Shown in pieces: positions 35,201 to 47,698 of a stretch of 64,000 nucleotides of DNA. Within the stretch, counting starts at the first letter, position 1, and each line of letters begins with the position of its first letter. Both the position numbers and the translations under genes were made by a program. Where the stretch lies: contig NW_026515548.1 of the NCBI RefSeq assembly GCF_014898815.1, forward strand, positions 788,501 through 852,500. Direction: 5' to 3'. This stretch comes from Panonychus citri (taxonomy: Eukaryota > Arthropoda > Arachnida > Trombidiformes > Tetranychidae). The notes beneath the pieces were generated by a model. The model saw only the letters and a program-made list of their open reading frames with translations. It was not told where the DNA came from and made no database searches.

Positions 35201-36420
35201 TTGATGAATTCATATGCAATTTGATTTTTTGAACCAATTGTCCAAACAAATCGATGATCTACAGCTAGATGGATGCATCTTTTTTACATTTGTATCCATC
35301 TAGACCACAAGTTGTGTCAATTGCAATTATCTCAAATGAATCCTTAAGTGGATCAAATTGTCCAAAGTCACTAATTAATTTAATTCTTTTAGTTTTGCCT
35401 AATTGACAAGGTCGACAATTAGCAACGAAATTAATAATATCATTGGTCAATTTAGGCCAATAATATTTCCAGGAAATTACTGTGATCATTTTTCTTACTC
35501 CTAAATGACCAAATTGTTCATGAACAATGTCCATGACCTGAGCTTTCAAATTTTCAGGTAATATTATTCTCTCATTCCCATTTTTATAAATTCTAATTTG
35601 AAGTCCATCTTTATCAATTCTAATTTGAAGTCCATTTTTATCAATTCTAATTTGAATTCCATTTTTATCAACAATTGGTGATAGATTTGATTGTAATTTT
35701 AACTGTTCATTCTTAATTAAGTCAGTATTAATAAAATTAACAAGACGAAGGGGAGATCTAATTTCTGTATTTGAAATTGTTTCTCTTGACAGTAAAGCAG
35801 CTTAAATATTTTCACTACCTGGTCGGTGTTTCAAAGTTGACCAAGTAAAAAGGCCCAAGTGAATAAGCGGGAATTTGGTTTCTTGATCTTCCTAATTGAA
35901 ATAAAGGAACTATGATCAGTAATCACGGTAAATTTCCGGTCATAAAAATAATGGTGTCAATATTTAATTGACTCAATTACCGCTAAACAATTAAGAACTG
36001 TTTTATCTAACAAATTAGGTGAGTAGACAATTATATAATCAATATAATTGTGACAGAGTTTTAAGAGAATATTTTTTGATTAGATTTCTAATTGCTCGCT
36101 GAAAAATAGAGGGATAATTTTTGAATCTAAAGGGCATGACTAACCACTTATAGTGACCATTTTGAGTGATGAACGCAGTTTTAGCTACGTCATCTTTTCT
36201 AACACGAATGTGCCAGAAGCCAGATCGAACATCAAAACACTGAAATATTTGTTATTGTGTAAGTTATCACTTATGTCCTCGATTCGAGGCATTGGGTATC
36301 TGTCTGGTATTACTTTATCATTCAATTAATGATAATTAATTTTAATTCTGCAAAAAATTCATTAACATGCATTTATTGGCCTGGAATTTGTTACTGAACT
36401 TTTCCCGTAACGAGAGTTTC
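35200..36420 (-). mobile_element. Ty3/gypsy-type retrotransposon pol remnant
   Basis: On the minus strand, in pol order, several decayed pieces are readable. Reverse transcriptase near 36.25-36.07 kb reads FDVRSGFWHIRVRKDDVAKT and VMPF..; the YxDD region near 36.05 kb reads YIDYIIVYS, with the second Asp lost. RNase H near 35.95-35.9 kb reads FTVITDHSSL, followed by LKHRPGSEN. The integrase zinc-binding domain at 35265-35549 reads HEQFGHLGV..CRPCQLGK with its H-H-C-C spacing intact. Stops and frame changes break the frame, so the element is dead. A primer-binding-like GGTGTCCCG lies near 36940 on the minus strand, but paired LTRs were not found. Confidence 0.82.
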
Positions 36421-37593
36421 AATGAGAATAAAACTGATCGAGACCCTTTTATGATGGCCGTGCCAAAGGAAATCTGATCTTTATTTTTTTCTCTTGCTCT
36501 TGCAAAGTAATTAACAATCTACATTTGGCAATCTAAGTATGAATTTTAATCATAAATAATTAATTATCAATAATAAGTTAATCATAATATTTTGAGGTTC
36601 GATTATGGTTGATCAGTGGAGGTGAGGGGATTCTATTTTTTGGCTGGTAAATCTTAGGAGGTTAAATAAATAAGGAGGTGAGGTAGGGAAGTTTGGTTTA
36701 CTGATAAAAAACTTCACCTTTTTCCAGTTTCCAGTTTCCTGTTTCCTTGCTTGGATTAGTGGTTTATTTGCAAATGGTTACCTGTTAACAATAGTTTTCT
36801 TAGATAGAGAGTTTAAACATTTATTGTTTTAAAAATTTCAAAGAGGGAAAGAAAGAAAGGTTAATTAATAACAACTTATTTTTAATCAATCGCTGATTAG
36901 CTTAGAGTCGATTTTTCCTTCGCTATCAAAACCTTCACACGGGACACCAAAATGTTGAACTCTTTTGGGTTAAAACCAACCGGTTAACAGTAACACAGGT
37001 TTTCACTTTACTTGTATTAATTGATACAATATCAATTGAACAATTTAATTCGATTTTACTTAGTTTTTTATTATTTTACAATTCATTCAACTATTTAACT
37101 GAATTTTTCGGTGTTAGATTTGGATTAATATTCACTGGTTTAGACCTAACTCTCTTATTTTTCTACAATACAATTTTTATACGAGAGAGAGAGTCAAATA
37201 AAGGTGACTTTCCAAAGGTGGTAAACAAGGTCCAAAAATTTCCTAAGAAAGGCACTGGGATTAATCCCTACGTTTGAATATCGATTGTTCTTGAACGGAA
37301 AGTCTGATGAAGAATTGATTGCCTCAGTTTTTCTGCAAAGTTTTGCAGTGCTAAATAGTTGGAAAAAATTTCTAGAAAAAATTTTCGCATCGAAATGTAC
37401 CACTTTTCCGACTTCGGTAGGACACTGATCATCAACAGCTCCACGGAAACGTTTCAATCAAAACGTAATAAAACTTTCACATTTTCTCTGTAGAATCACG
37501 AAGCAAAAAATCCAACTCGAAAACTTAAAAGTTCACAATTTATTTCTGTCAGAATTCATAAGACTCCTTGAGTGCCAATTTCTAATCAACTTA
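36421..37593. other. Probable LTR/leader debris of the gypsy element
   Basis: The sequence near 36950-37180 has the look of an LTR edge (TGTTGAACTCTTTTGGG on the plus strand, next to a tRNA-like GGTGTCCCG on the minus). I could not find a second copy on the other side. The open frame 37194-37457 (-) has no recognisable similarity. Confidence 0.3.
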
Positions 37594-37801
37594 CAGTAAA
37601 CTCTCGGTTAATGCATAACTCGATAAACGCATAGAATTGTGGGTGTGATCGCAGCTAATTCCCACAGGGTGGCGTTAGATAATAGATGATATAATACAAT
37701 AGATGAAAATGCACAGCCAAAGGCAGAAAAAAACTAACGATTCTATCGTAAGTTAACTGCAATTTAACCCACAATTTTATGCGTTTATCGAGAGTTTACT
37801 G
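37594..37801. mobile_element. Tc1/mariner-type MITE, 208 bp
   Basis: The terminal inverted repeats are CAGTAAACTCTCG at the left and CGAGAGTTTACTG at the right, flanked by TA on both sides (37592-37593 and 37802-37803), the target duplication of this superfamily. There is no coding capacity. A related element is at 44183-44371. Confidence 0.85.
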
Positions 37802-38958
37802 TACTACAAGTTAATTAAATTCATTTAAGGTTTCGAAAGTGTTAATCAAAACACTTCTGATTAAAATAATTCTGTATCAAACTTCAGGGAGAAAGGGGTA
37901 TAAAAGGGAATCGATAAATAAAATAAAGGAAGGTAGAGAAAGGGGTATGGGTTAGTTCTCATAATATCATGATGAAATGAACATCAACCTATACACGTAT
38001 AATATAAATAGTACTCTTTTCAACATTAATCTTATTATTAAATTATGTGTTATTTAATTGTATTTGTGTTTCGGTGGCTTTATAAATCGGCGCAACGAAT
38101 AAACTAGTTTACCAAGTTTATCAATCCTCTCTATCATCTTCATTGACAATTAACTGGTGCTAAATTCACTGGTTCACCTAAGCCATATAACTTAGGGACA
38201 GGGTAAGTGAAAAATATCTTTTAAAAGTACCTGACACACATTTGAGTCCTGGAGATACTTATTTTGTTACTCAATGAAAGTAATGGTTTTTGGAGATGAT
38301 TTCCAATGAAGACAAACATTGCTGTTTTAATATAAACCAGATTTTCCCTACAATATTATCAAGACTTTCTTAATTAAGCTCTTTCTAACGATATGTTATT
38401 TGTTGGTCAAAACTAATTCATTAGAAATAACGTGTGTTAGTACCAATGGTTCACTTAGTGTCATTAGTACAATCACCAATTGCCATGTATTCGGATTCTA
38501 CTGTCGATTGGACCACAACCTTTTGTAATCACGATCATCATGATATTGGAGATCCACCTTAAGTGACCACAAATTCTGTTGTTGATTTCATGAAATCTAA
38601 ACCAGCTACATAATCAGCATCACTGAGGATCCTTTTAACTGCTTTCCAATGATCCTCATTATAACAACAGTTGAATTGACAGCATTTATTAACTTGATAA
38701 GTAATATCGGGTCTACTTATTATTGAGAGTCAGAGAAGAGCACCAATGCCTTACTGGTAGGGCAATGCAGTATCAGACGGACAATTGGTTGATATCAATT
38801 TGATGTTTTCGTCTCCCGGTGTTGAAACTTGATTACAATTGTCCATGTTGAACCTTTTTAGTTAATCGGTAATAAAGGATGATTGTTCAAATTTAATTGA
38901 TGATCAATCTTAGCTCTAACGTTGGCTCTAACGAATACCTGTGGTGGGTAACCTTGTC

Positions 38959-40038
38959 GGCAACCAAATGTTGCCAACAAACTAATTTAGATGAAGATGA
39001 AGATGAGGATGAAGATAAAGACACGGATGATGCCAAAATAACAGAAATCACATCAAGCAATCATAATTAGTCTATTTACGACTAACAAATGCTAATGAAT
39101 TTTGTTAATAATAATAATCATCATCAACAATGACCACAAGAGACACCAGATTGAATAAATACGTTCTCAGGTAGTCCTTAATAATCAGACATAACTCTTA
39201 ATAAAAAACAATTCATTTTTTCAAAAGACAAAGATTCTCACTCGATAATATCCAAACACTTGAATCTGGTTCTAATCTTTAAAAAGAAAAATCTTTAAAC
39301 AAGAAAAACCAAATCATTGATAATCATTTTTGCTAATTTCACACAACTACACTCAAAGAGTGGACTAAAAATAACAATAAATTCAGCATTCATTCACCTA
39401 TTATATCACCACCGACGACCCACTTGAAGCACCGATCTCCTCTCAATATTATGACGACGAAATACAGATCATAGAACCTGAAATAATACAAACTGTCACA
39501 CCTCGATCGGAAACACCAGAAAACCCATTTAAATTAACCTCCTTTTTATTTTTAGATAAAAATGTAGTCAGACATTACGAATGCATCATCTGTCGAAATT
39601 TAGCAGAAAACCCATGGGTACATAAACAAGACACTAGTTGTAAAGTTATGTTTTGTAGTTCTTGCCTTATAGATTATCAGAGTCGAAATAACTCCATGTG
39701 TCCCGCAAGATTGGTTTAACCTTAAACCGCAGCTATCTACAATATACCGGTCCAATTTCAACCAACGCATTTAGGAAATTGATGGTTCAATGTCTAGATA
39801 CAGAATGCAACCAGATTATGACAGTACGACGATACTAGGTTCACGTCCAAAGAAAACACCAGACAAATTGGATTTGACCAGTGAACTGGTCACCATAACG
39901 CCGGGGAAGTGTTGGCAACCAAATGTTGCCAACAACCTAATTTAGATGAAGATGAAGATGCGGATGGAGATAAAGACGATGATGATGATGACGATGAGGA
40001 TGAAAAAAAAGATGATGATGACAAAAATAACAAAAATG
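38959..40038. mobile_element. Insertion with terminal direct repeats inside the copia element
   Basis: A roughly 90-125 bp direct repeat, starting GGCAACCAAATGTTGCC and continuing into a GATGAAGATGAAGAT run, occurs at 38959-39049 and again at 39914-40038. The intervening 0.87 kb is unrelated to copia and includes a degenerate RING-like frame. Copia sequence resumes on both sides. The repeat start is itself palindromic (GGCAAC/GTTGCC). It could be a small LTR-like or unclassified element. Confidence 0.6.
39381..39719 (+). other. Open frame with degenerate RING-finger-like motif
   Basis: The frame is open for about 113 codons, preceded by a stop and with no upstream ATG, so it is a fragment or exon. 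It encodes an acidic, Pro/Thr-containing stretch and then HYECIICRNLAENPW, CKVMFCSSCLIDY and MCPAR. The cysteine spacing resembles a RING domain (CxxC, C..CxxC, CP), but the usual CxH histidine is replaced (CKVMFC) and the last CxxC lacks its second cysteine. It sits between the two direct repeats. Function unknown. Confidence 0.4.
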
Positions 40039-41492
40039 TAGTAGTTACAGTAGGGATCCCAGCCCGACCACAATAAAAGTTAAAATATATTAAAGTAATG
40101 ATGTGAAGGTGACCTCAAGGTTAACACACCTGAAATGTAACTTTTAAATTATTGATTAAATTAATTAATGGTTTTGGATACGAGCTGGAGATAATTCAAC
40201 TGTCCGCATAAATAACACAAATTCGCAGTCGTTGGAATGAAATTCGACAACCTTTTGGTTTCATCGTTGAGGCCATAAAAGCTTTTCTTTAAGAGGACGA
40301 CGATTAGTTCTCTCCTCGAATCCTGATGATTGGTCCACGTAAATTTCTTCGTTGAGGCCACCATATATACATTGAATAAATTTCTTTAGCTAAGCTGTTT
40401 GATAAAATACCACTAATAGAGTCGTACCTTGAGACGGGGCTAAAAGTCTCAAAATATTCCTCTTTCTGGGAAAATCCTTTTGCAACCAATCTGGCTTTAA
40501 ATTAATCGATTGATTCATCAGTATTTTTGGAAAAACCTATCGACAGCTAATGGACCTTTTACCTTCAGGTTAAATAGCCAACACGTAAGTTTTATTTTCT
40601 TTGATTGATTTCATTTCTTCAATCATCGCCATCTTCCACATTTTCGTTTCAATACAGTGACATCATGGCTTCCTCGAAGGTAATTGGTTCAGAATAAGTA
40701 ACAACTTCTTGTAAAGTAATATGATTGGTTAAATTATTATCAGCAAATTCTGAAGGATCTTCAATTATCTCTGTTGTAGCGCTTTTAATATCATCAAAAT
40801 TATCATCATTATCATTATTAGCATCATCACATTCAACATCAATATGATCTTCGTTTTCATCTCCATTCATTTTTATATTTGTTGTTAATAAAACTCGATC
40901 AGCAACTGGATCATAAATTCGACAATTATGTGGTGTATTTGAGTAACCAACGAAAATCACTTTATTCGCTTTTGGATCCCATTTCTACCGTTGGACCTCA
41001 GGGATAATGGAGAAAAAAATGCAACCAAAGGATCGCAAGAGTAAGCATTTCGGTTTTTCCTTTCCAAACATTTCAACGGTAACAGTAACATTGTGTTGAC
41101 CTTCACCTGGAATTAAATTTAAAACATACACTGTGGTGTTCATAGCTTCTACCCATAGGAACTTGGGTAATCTACTGTTCAACGACATTGTTCGTCTGAA
41201 TTCTGTGATTGTTGGAATTTCTCTTCGATTCTCCCATTTTACTGACGTACATGAGGCGAACTCAATTCATGAGTAATATTCACATTCAACAATAATGTTG
41301 CTATTCTATTATCAGTGAAATCTTTTCCATTATCAGATCTTAGAATTTGCGCCTTATTACCAATTTTTCAGCAGTTTTGATAAATTTGTCTGATAATCGT
41401 AAGTATCTGGTTAAAATTCCTGAAAGTAAATAGAGCAAAATGAACTTGCTTCGTCTTGAATAACAAAAGCGTATGCAGAACCATTAAGAGAT

Positions 41493-41521
41493 GGTTAGGT
41501 TAGGTTAGGTTAGGTTAGGTT
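41493..41521. repeat. Interstitial telomere-type repeat (TTAGG)n
   Basis: 29 bp of uninterrupted GGTTA/TTAGG units (5.8 units), the canonical arthropod telomere repeat, lie inside the degraded copia integrase region. Confidence 0.9.
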
Positions 41522-42690
41522 GAAACATTGGGCCTTGTAAATCGGAATGAATGGCTTCAACACTAACTTTACTAGGTTGAACTGATTTGAATTTCCTAAT
41601 CTGGTCAATTTTCCGTTAACACAGCCTTCACACAAAAATTTTTTAGCTTCGAAATCAATATTAAGCAAAGGCAATGCTCCATCTCTCGACATTTGAATAT
41701 CCTTATGGACATTAACATGCGCCTATCGCTTTTGCTATTTACAAAGTGTATTTCTACTTGTAATCGAAACAAATGAATTATTTTCTTTTCTCAGTCTAAT
41801 CAGCAACTTAAATGTATTACCAAATTGCTTAACAATCACAACAGTTTTTAACTGAGTTAATTTCATGAATTTCAGTACATTTTAGTGTGGATTTCAACCC
41901 ATATCCATTTAGAACAGTTTGTCCCCGAAAAAGGGTTGCAATTACCCAGATCAAATAAAAACAACACAATGGATAACCTACAAGGTAACCAATTGTTGCC
42001 ATCAAAACTGTTATAAATGAAGATTGTTGAATGGATTGATCATTACGAATTAGAAACTTTATTCTAACTCAATTGAATTAAATATGATTGTAGTTTATAT
42101 AGTAGAAAAAACAACAATGAATAACAATAAATGGACGATTGATAAGCAGAAAAAATAAGATATTAATCTTAATAAGTACTCTTTCTCTGTAACTCAACTT
42201 TTTTACTTTTGCTTGACTATATCTGCATTCAAATAATAATAATAATTCAATCAATCAAAATATCACATTTAGCGATAATTTCAACTTTCTTACCGTCACC
42301 AATAGTGAATAAAATCGGTGAAGTTAATTGTCGGAAATTAATGAAAAAATTAACGTTACTGGTCAAACGGTACTAGTATCTAGCAACCATGAGTTGTGAT
42401 TAAATGATTTGTCACCAACAGCTAAATTACAATTGTCTCTCATTTCATTAACTTATTTGTTATTACCACTGCTGTTATTATTTTTGGTGTGAACAGCAAT
42501 CAGTAATCTCCTTATTTCTTTTATTTGCTGGTGCGAATGTTGAATCTTCGACTATAAGTGGAGCTGGAAACATAACTTGGCCAACGGGAATCTTCCATAC
42601 ACTCTTTGATTCCGAAATGGCTTGAATATAAGTCTTTCAGTGAAGATAATTATCATTACTCAATTTAATTGAACTTGGATCATTCACATC

Positions 42691-44182
42691 CATGGTTATC
42701 AGAAAAGATTACCACGAAAGAGGGACCTTTCGTCTGAAAGACGGGGGTCATCTAACAAATTATTGATTGGTAGTCTATATGTTGTTTAGATTCAATGTTA
42801 TCATTATGATGACCATGATGTTCATGGTCATCTATGTATTGTCATGATAATATATTGATTATTCAATTCTTAGAACGTTCTAGAAGGTGACCATGACCAC
42901 TTTCGTTATACATTGTATTCAAATCATATACATTGAATTGTTTGATCCAGTCCCAGTCCCCCTTCCCTTAATCAACATTAATATAAAAATAAATTAAAGT
43001 TAAAGTTAAAGTTATAATATTATTGTAATTATTATTTATTCTTTATAATATTGATTTAATTCTTAAGGTGAATCAAGAAACTTTGTTTCAATTAAAAGAA
43101 AAGGATTCTATTCATTATTACTCAATCTATAAGCATTTAATAGATCAACTAGATGGCTATCCACAAAGAGTAATAGCAAGAGAGGACACTTGGATGTAAG
43201 CATTATGAAGGATTTTATCTTCCTTATCTTAGGCCTAAGGATCAGATTCAGGCGGAACCACTAGTAGATAGTGTCACGTTTGTTTTTTGTACACAAGTGC
43301 AGAATTGATTTATGATTGAGGGTGAACAACAAAGAGATTAAGATATAAGAAAGAAGAAGAAAATATGAGAATACGGATTAATAGAAAGAAAGAGAAAGAG
43401 AAAAGGGGTGGATAGAGAGGAAAAGGAAATGAAAAAGAGCGAAAGCGGGAAAAGAATTTGGGTGAGAAAGAGAGAAAATAAAAAAGAGAGTGAGAGATGG
43501 AAATTATCATCACAATAGAAAGAGAATCAAAATAGACAAATATACACACACATACTAATTAACTCTTCTTCTTTCCTTTTCTTTTTCTCTACTTAGGGTT
43601 TTTTAAAGATTAATTAAAGATTTCTGGAGAGTTTTTGCTCCTTTTTCATAAAATTCATTGATTTGTTGAAATTCTTGATCAGAACTTTCAATATATGACT
43701 ACATGATAAAACTTTGACACGCAATTTCTAATTTTTCCTAAACAGGTTGGATTAAAAAGATGGACAATATAACTTATTTTAGAACTTTGAACAAAATTTT
43801 ATAACTATTTAAATAACTTTTTAATTTTTTTTGGATAATTATTAGCAATTTGTTGACTTGATTTGTTAACGGGAACAATCAAATAAACAGGTAATCTTCT
43901 TAATTTATCAATACTATCCAAGCCAACAGCTTCAATTATTGTGCAAGTCAAGCATAGGCATCAGCATTATTTCCATCAAATTTTTTAATATTGTTTAATT
44001 GAAATATCGGCTTGTCATAATTAAGAATCATTTGTTGGATGTAGACTGACTATTAATCCATCACAAACGAAACAGCAATCTTGAAAAGAACAGCTAACTC
44101 AATTAACCAAAAAGACAAAAGCTTCACAGATTCTGGGACAACAGACAAACGAACCAATTATTAGAAAAAGAAGAAACAAATA
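42691..44182. other. Non-coding DNA, copia 5' flank and purine-rich tract
   Basis: The 5' LTR of the copia element would be expected at about 42.7-43.3 kb but was not defined. 43320-43500 is strongly purine-rich on the plus strand (GAAAGAGAAAGAG). Its minus-strand frame at 43310-43549 is a composition artefact. No gene was seen. Confidence 0.4.
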
Positions 44183-44371
44183 CAGTAATCTCGTGACTAA
44201 TGCATAGAAAATGTGGTTAAATCGCACTTAGCGCTCAATAGATGGCGTTAATTTTTTCTGCCTTTCGCAGTGCATTTTTTCCTATTCTAACGCCACCTAG
44301 CGTGAATTAGCTGCAATTTAACCCACAATTTTATGCGTTAACCGAGTTATGCATTAGTCAAGAGATTACTA
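44183..44371. mobile_element. Tc1/mariner-type MITE, 189 bp
   Basis: The ends are CAGTAATCTCGTGACTAATG and CATTAGTCAAGAGATTACTA, imperfect inverted repeats, flanked by TA on each side (44181-44182, 44372-44373). The interior shares TGCAATTTAACCCACAATTT with the MITE at 37594-37801, so the two are one family. Confidence 0.8.
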
Positions 44372-45965
44372 TACTCTTCAAATTTATCGATAAAATTGAA
44401 CGAGCTTTACCGATGCTTTATTGACGAAAGTGATAAACAATAACTAATCTATCAATCGAATTCAGTGAAATGTTAAGCCAAATGGTTGTACACAATAACT
44501 AGGTTACTTAATCGTTCCGAAAAATCACCAATAAGAGTAATGAAGCACAAATCAAACGAGTAGTACTAGCGATATTTTTTTCTATTAGATTGTATGTTAA
44601 TATTAATAAATAAATTTTAGCAATTTGATAAATTTCAAAAACTATCCTACATTCCTTGCAGAATTCCCATTAAACGTATAAACTGAATGAAGTAATCAAT
44701 CAAACAAGACAAGCGCATGTTAGATGATAATGAAATACGAAGTAAGATGCAATTTCCAGCAAAATCACTTAACCAAATCTCGATTAAAACAAAACCAAAA
44801 TAAAAAAATAGATGGATACGACATACAATCGATGTATAATTAAAACTAGCCGAACAATATAACGAGGCATACTTGATCACTTTTTTTTCAAATTTAGATT
44901 TCATCTATAAATATTGGATGCAAATCACGTCCGTGTCACCAACGATTCACAAATATAACAAGTTAGAGTCAATATTAAGAATTCACAATCGAGATTGATG
45001 TTACTAATTAGTTAAATTTATTAGTGCTCAATTTGACACCCTAACAAAACGGCAGTAAAGAGGTTCAGGTGAAGTAAACAACATAAAGGTTTCAAATCAA
45101 CTGATCCACCAAAATGGTGGATTAAAGGAAAAGGAAGAGAGAGAAGGGAAATTTTAGGGGAAGATGAGGTGGTTTGGCTAGGGGCTGAACCAATTTTAGT
45201 ACCTGGCTAAAGTTGTTAATACAAGAGAAAAAGTGTAAGAGAAAAGTAAACTTCTTCACTGATTTCATCCTACTCTTATCAAAATTGAAGAACTTAATGA
45301 ATGATTTTGATTCTCAGGATTTTCTTTTATATAAAAGAAGTAAGAAAAGAAAAGGATAGAAAAGAAAGAGAAGTAGAAAGAGAGATGATAAATTCATCGT
45401 ACGATTATCATCTAAATGCTAAATTGTTTCCTTAAAAAAATCGAAAGTTAGAAAAATAATAACTAATTGTTACCTTTTTCGGTAATAACCAATAGTTGTT
45501 ATTACAGTTCCTTTTATAATTTGAAATGCAAATGCGTTATGCACGTTATGAGCACTTTCGTCTGTGGTTTGTTGATGTGAAGAAATTTCCGAAGCGATTG
45601 GTGATCTATTTAGATTGTTGATGTTTAATTGCTGATTATTTTCAGGTAAATCTGATTTGTCGACAATTTAATATTTCTATATTTTAGCAGCAAACATTGC
45701 TTCAATATTACTGAATAAATCTCATCAGCTAGCTATTTCATCCTTGGTGAAATAATCCTTTTCAAATAATGAAATTGCTTCTTTTAATTCACACATTAAA
45801 TTATTCAATTAACTTTATAAAAACAATAAACACTCTAGAAACTGAAAACAACTTAAATGTTTCAGTTGCTTGCTCGTCGATTCGTATACAAAGTTCTCGA
45901 ATCTGGTAAATGAATGAAACAGTTTATTGATTCGGACGCTGTTTAGCTTCAAGTAACTGCTTAGT
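44372..45965. other. Non-coding, probable retroelement debris
   Basis: No coding frame with recognisable similarity was found. The minus-strand frame 44647-44904 is unsupported. The position just downstream (in minus-strand terms) of a gag remnant suggests decayed element sequence. Confidence 0.35.
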
Positions 45966-46210
45966 TCAAGGTGATCTGTAGTGTGTAAGACAAAGGTCTT
46001 TAATCATTCTGATTTTAAGCTCATCATAGTTTTTAAGTTTTTCGTCACCAAAATTCAAAGTGTTATACCATCGTTTAGACGTTCCTTCAGATAAGTAGGA
46101 ATTGACGAGAACTTCTCTTCCGGACTCCATTCTAAGGCATTTGAAGCCGAATCGAAGCTGGAAAACCAATCAATGACATTTTCATCGTCATCCGCAGTTA
46201 AGGTCATAAT
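45966..46210 (-). mobile_element. Retrotransposon gag remnant
   Basis: On the minus strand two overlapping frames encode a retrotransposon-gag-like stretch: VIDWFSSFDSASNALEW in one frame, then SYLSEGTSKRWYNTLNFGDE and YDELKIRMIKDL in another. Aromatic and helix spacing matches gag domains, with a frameshift between the halves. No matching pol lies immediately downstream. Confidence 0.55.
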
Positions 46211-47698
46211 ATTGATAGAATTATTTGATTAAATATTGGATGCACTACTTTGCTTGAGTTATTTGAATCCATTTAATATTATCAAACATGAGATGACTTT
46301 TTGTTCAGTTAATAAGCAAATGTAAAGTTAAGCAAGTAACTTCCAAGTCTAAGTAAAGAGCTTAAACTAATAGTTTGACAAGAAACTATTTTGACGATTT
46401 AATTCATACGTAAGAAAGTACGTAATCACTGTTGGATATGGTTAGTTATAACGTAGAGAAAATTTCCTTTCTATTAACTTTGAGTGGACAGTGGATGGTG
46501 ATAAGTTAAATATATCTCGGTGGGACCTCCAATTGAAAACAACTTAAAAGATTAAATTGAATGAACTGTTTATTGCTTGAATATTGAGCCTGAATCCAAC
46601 CCTGATTATAAGTTTGAATGACTAAAAGTTAATCAGTTAGTGGTTTGGATTCAACTAATTTTTCTCCATTGAATCTCTCTCTTTTATACAGAGATTCAAT
46701 GGGATGATACAATTCGCACTAGGTACAATGTTACTATTTTTGCTTGATAATTATAAGTTTTGCACAATTTTCTCTATTTCTTAATTAGTATTGATTGATT
46801 ATTAGTTTTAAAAAAGTTAATTTAGTTAATAAGGTTAATTAGATAATTAATCTATGTCTAAAGACTTCTTTATATTTTTTACATATTTCGGCCGCCATTC
46901 AAAAAAGTCTCTGTTTAGTTACAATTGTTTTACTTATAATTAGTTTTCCTTTTTAGCCAATATGAGATGATCAGTATTGTTGAGTGAATGTATTAATGTT
47001 GAGTTGATAATTCTTCAGTTCTTTCCACCAGGTAACTACACAAGTTAATTAAATTATTTCAGCACAGAAACAAAGACAACATCAACTCAATGAAATTACT
47101 TCAACTAAAGACAATTTTATTCATAGAGAAATTGGTTTATATAGTGTCCGTAGACTTTACAAAAAGTAAGCAAATTGACCTAATTGGTAGTTTATGTTTC
47201 TAAGAGAAACCGGTTGTTGGTTTCCGTTTGTAAGCCATTAGACTAATGGCTTAAAGCAATAAAGTCAAAGGATTATTCATTGGTACGAGTTTGAGAGCAA
47301 TAAACAGAAAAACAAGAAAAAAGTAAAAATTAAGGTCGGTCCATTTATGGCCTTAGGTGGACTTTCGTTGATCCTTTTGGACTGTTTTAGTTTACAATTA
47401 ATTACTTCTTCTTAATTATAATGAAAAGAAAAGACAAGATTATCTTAGTAATTACTTAAGTCCAAATGTGTTGATTGCTGAAAATGAAAAATGAACAAAA
47501 TGTAAGCGCTTGTATTTCCATAAGTACCGATCGTATAACCTTTGTACTTATGTTTCAACTTATCTCTTTTAGACCTTTCTAATGATATATATTAGTATGA
47601 TCTGTTGATGATTAGCCTCGGGTAGTTAACAACGGTTTGGATAGATCAAGTAGTTGTATCTTCTTCTCCATATGCCAATACATAACCCATACCAGTTT
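46211..47698. other. Non-coding, AT-rich
   Basis: This stretch separates the gag remnant from the mariner. Segments near 46.65 and 47.1 kb look like LTR-type edges, but no repeat pair was found. No gene was seen. Confidence 0.35.

Larger units (their letters stand above)
38440..42690 (-). mobile_element. Ty1/copia-type retrotransposon, degraded
   Basis: On the minus strand the copia order is readable. The gag start near 42688 reads MDVNDPSSIKLSNDNYLH, then a stop where Trp is expected. The pre-integrase zinc region at 41510-41692 reads LCEGCVNGKLTRL. Integrase C-terminal pieces at 40985-41188 and 40649-40960 read LPKFLWVEAMNTTVYVLN and FVGYSNTPHNCRIYDP. Reverse transcriptase at 40489-40160 reads MVAKGFSQKEEYFETFSPVS and KSFYGLNDE. 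RNase H near 38510-38450 reads QSTVESEYMAIGD. Many stops and shifts are present. The reverse transcriptase to RNase H span is interrupted by the 38959-40038 insertion. LTRs were not identified. Confidence 0.85.

Noticed and set aside
36940..37190. LTR of the gypsy element
   Set aside because: One edge and a primer-binding-like site look plausible, but no second copy was found on the other side, so no LTR pair is claimed.
43310..43549. Minus-strand ORF rich in Phe and Ser
   Set aside because: It is a shadow of a purine-rich (GAAAGAG) tract with no domain.
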